Translations under genes and position numbers: made by a program
The notes under the pieces: model-generated
What the model saw: the letters and a program-made list of their open reading frames with translations, nothing else
Databases searched by the model: none
What the model was told of the DNA's origin: nothing
Shown here: piece after piece, positions 63,044 to 64,000 of the stretch
How the letters are laid out: every line of letters begins with the position of its first letter
How positions within the stretch are numbered: position 1 is the stretch's first letter
NCBI GenBank assembly: GCA_964019165.1
Contig: OZ025272.1
Coordinates: 5,536,993 to 5,600,992, forward strand
From: Mastigias papua
Lineage: Eukaryota; Cnidaria; Scyphozoa; Rhizostomeae; Mastigiidae
Length of the DNA stretch: 64,000 bases
Direction: 5' to 3'

Positions 63044-64000
63044 ATGGGTGTTCATGACGGATCACATAAATTATTAACAAACAATGATGAATATATAAAA
63101 AAACGCGAAGACATTGATATGCAAAATAGAAGAATTGATAATTTAAAAACAATTTGTATGACAGATAATACAACTAATTTGAGATATGCAATTAACATGC
63201 AATGTTTACTGAATTATACCTATTCGCAGATCAGCGAGACATTATTCTGGGAGTGGTATGTAAACAGCACCGCTTTTTATCACTTTCCGAGTTCCAATAG
63301 TCATGAGTTAACTTTCGATCCAATGACAAGAAAAGTAAGCAAGATTTTTGATCAAAGTTTAAGTCAGGATGACGCATATCAAAACACTACTAATAATCAG
63401 CCTACGATCTGCAATAAAAATGATCGTAGAAATAATCGATATTATCTAATATTTGACGGGAGTAAAAATCAAAGAATGATATCTGATATAAACTTAAATG
63501 TAAGTGCAGGTGAAGAAGATATAATAAATATTTTTATCGTGTATTATATCGATTTATTTGGTGGAAGCTATTGGACCCGATGCGGGGTCTTTGGGGCAGA
63601 TGATAGTGGTTTCGACGCCTTTGTTTCCTTTAGTCCACAAGGAGATTTAATTGTCTCAAAAACAACTAATGATCATATAGTAATCGGGCAAAATATTACA
63701 AACGGACGTACGCCTATATCAGATTATCAAAGTAAATCAAATGCAGGAGAAATCGGTAAATGGAATTGTTTAAGTGTACATTGGAATATTCCTACTGAAA
63801 CATCATTTGTTTACTGTAACGGTAAGAAGCTAGCAGATTTTACAAGCAGAAGCAGCATAGGAAGCACTCAGATGACATTCGGCGATTTGAACCCTCAATC
63901 GATCGCCCCTTTTTTTGGTAAAATCGCTTGTTTTTTATTATATAAAAATAAACGTATGCCAAATCGTGATATTTTACTTCATCATAAAGTATTATGTAAA
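63044..64000 (+). CDS. LamG/concanavalin-like virion protein of P2 (runs off the window)
   Basis: Open from the ATG at 63044 to the window edge (319 codons). The N-terminus 'MGVHDGSHK' resembles P1 'MRYSDGSHN'. A domain with 'INIFIVYYIDLFGGSYWTR', 'ISDYQSKSNAGEIGKWNCL' and 'MTFGDLNPQSIAPFFGKIA' has the pattern of a concanavalin/LamG-like beta-sandwich. It supplies the C-terminal region missing from the truncated P1 gene. The gene lies 12 nt behind the protease. A surface spike or receptor-binding role is plausible but not shown. Confidence 0.78.
   Translation, partial: MGVHDGSHKLLTNNDEYIKKREDIDMQNRRIDNLKTICMTDNTTNLRYAINMQCLLNYTYSQISETLFWEWYVNSTAFYHFPSSNSHELTFDPMTRKVSKIFDQSLSQDDAYQNTTNNQPTICNKNDRRNNRYYLIFDGSKNQRMISDINLNVSAGEEDIINIFIVYYIDLFGGSYWTRCGVFGADDSGFDAFVSFSPQGDLIVSKTTNDHIVIGQNITNGRTPISDYQSKSNAGEIGKWNCLSVHWNIPTETSFVYCNGKKLADFTSRSSIGSTQMTFGDLNPQSIAPFFGKIACFLLYKNKRMPNRDILLHHKVLCK

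Larger units (their letters stand above)
50100..64000 (+). mobile_element. Maverick/Polinton P2 (right part beyond the window)
   Basis: A rightward series of Polinton genes: ankyrin-like protein, packaging ATPase, two zinc-ribbon proteins (one with a PLA2 domain), integrase, B-family polymerase, then the late block to the LamG-like gene cut by the window edge. All genes are on one strand and tightly packed, in contrast to P1. Only three breaks are seen: a stop in the ankyrin gene and single-base frame slips at A-runs in the polymerase and a minor virion protein. The left boundary is approximate. P2 is not interrupted by other transposons in the visible part. Confidence 0.9.

Overview
The window is repeat-packed DNA from an animal nuclear genome, probably an aquatic invertebrate; the sequence alone does not fix the species. 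The only clear host gene is an intact, intronless GPI-transamidase subunit (PIG-S, 42209-43876, +). Nearly everything else is transposable element. No rRNA, tRNA or CRISPR array was seen.

The centrepieces are two Maverick/Polinton elements (large virus-like DNA transposons). P1 (713-34269) is complete from end to end but decayed: it has ~534 bp terminal inverted repeats (TIRs) and an imperfect 6-bp target duplication. P2 (from about 50.1 kb, running off the right edge) is nearly intact. Both carry the same colinear late block: a conserved coiled-coil protein, a penton-like minor capsid protein, a pVI-like basic protein, a double-jelly-roll-type major capsid protein, a membrane-active-type minor protein, an adenovirus-type cysteine protease and a LamG-like protein. 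Both also carry a packaging ATPase, a zinc-ribbon/phospholipase-A2-like protein and a retroviral-type integrase.

Their replication genes differ. P1 has, at its left end, a decayed B-family polymerase fused to an SF1 helicase and a GIY-YIG nuclease. P2 has a canonical Polinton-type polymerase with 3'-5' exonuclease motifs and an inserted HNH/endonuclease-VII-like domain, placed between the integrase and the capsid block. P1 also carries a leftward cassette of ankyrin-like, RING, AT-hook and potentially myristoylated small proteins, each behind the same upstream module, and a VLTF3-like zinc-ribbon late transcription factor at its right end. Many late genes of both elements have TCTA 11-22 nt before the ATG.

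Layout and nesting: a Gypsy element (A; 1-712 plus 34276 to ~39.54 kb) was split in its reverse transcriptase by P1. P1 was then hit by a solo LTR (11052-11394) and by a P/THAP9-like transposon (24735-27382 plus 32315-32652). The P-like element carries Gypsy-B (18331-24734), itself hit by a TTAA-targeting element (22961-24631), and a PIF/Harbinger element (27383-32314), which holds a minisatellite-armed inverted-repeat element (30813-32206). Gypsy-A also holds two solo LTRs of one family, the second split by a LINE. From 39.5 to 50 kb lie LINE fragments, a retrotransposon gag split by a LINE, PIG-S, remnants of DNA elements and a deleted LTR retrotransposon (47650 to ~49.7 kb), followed by AT-rich repeats and P2.

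Exact positions of TIRs, target duplications and frame breaks were read by eye. Family names come from recognised motifs, not database searches.
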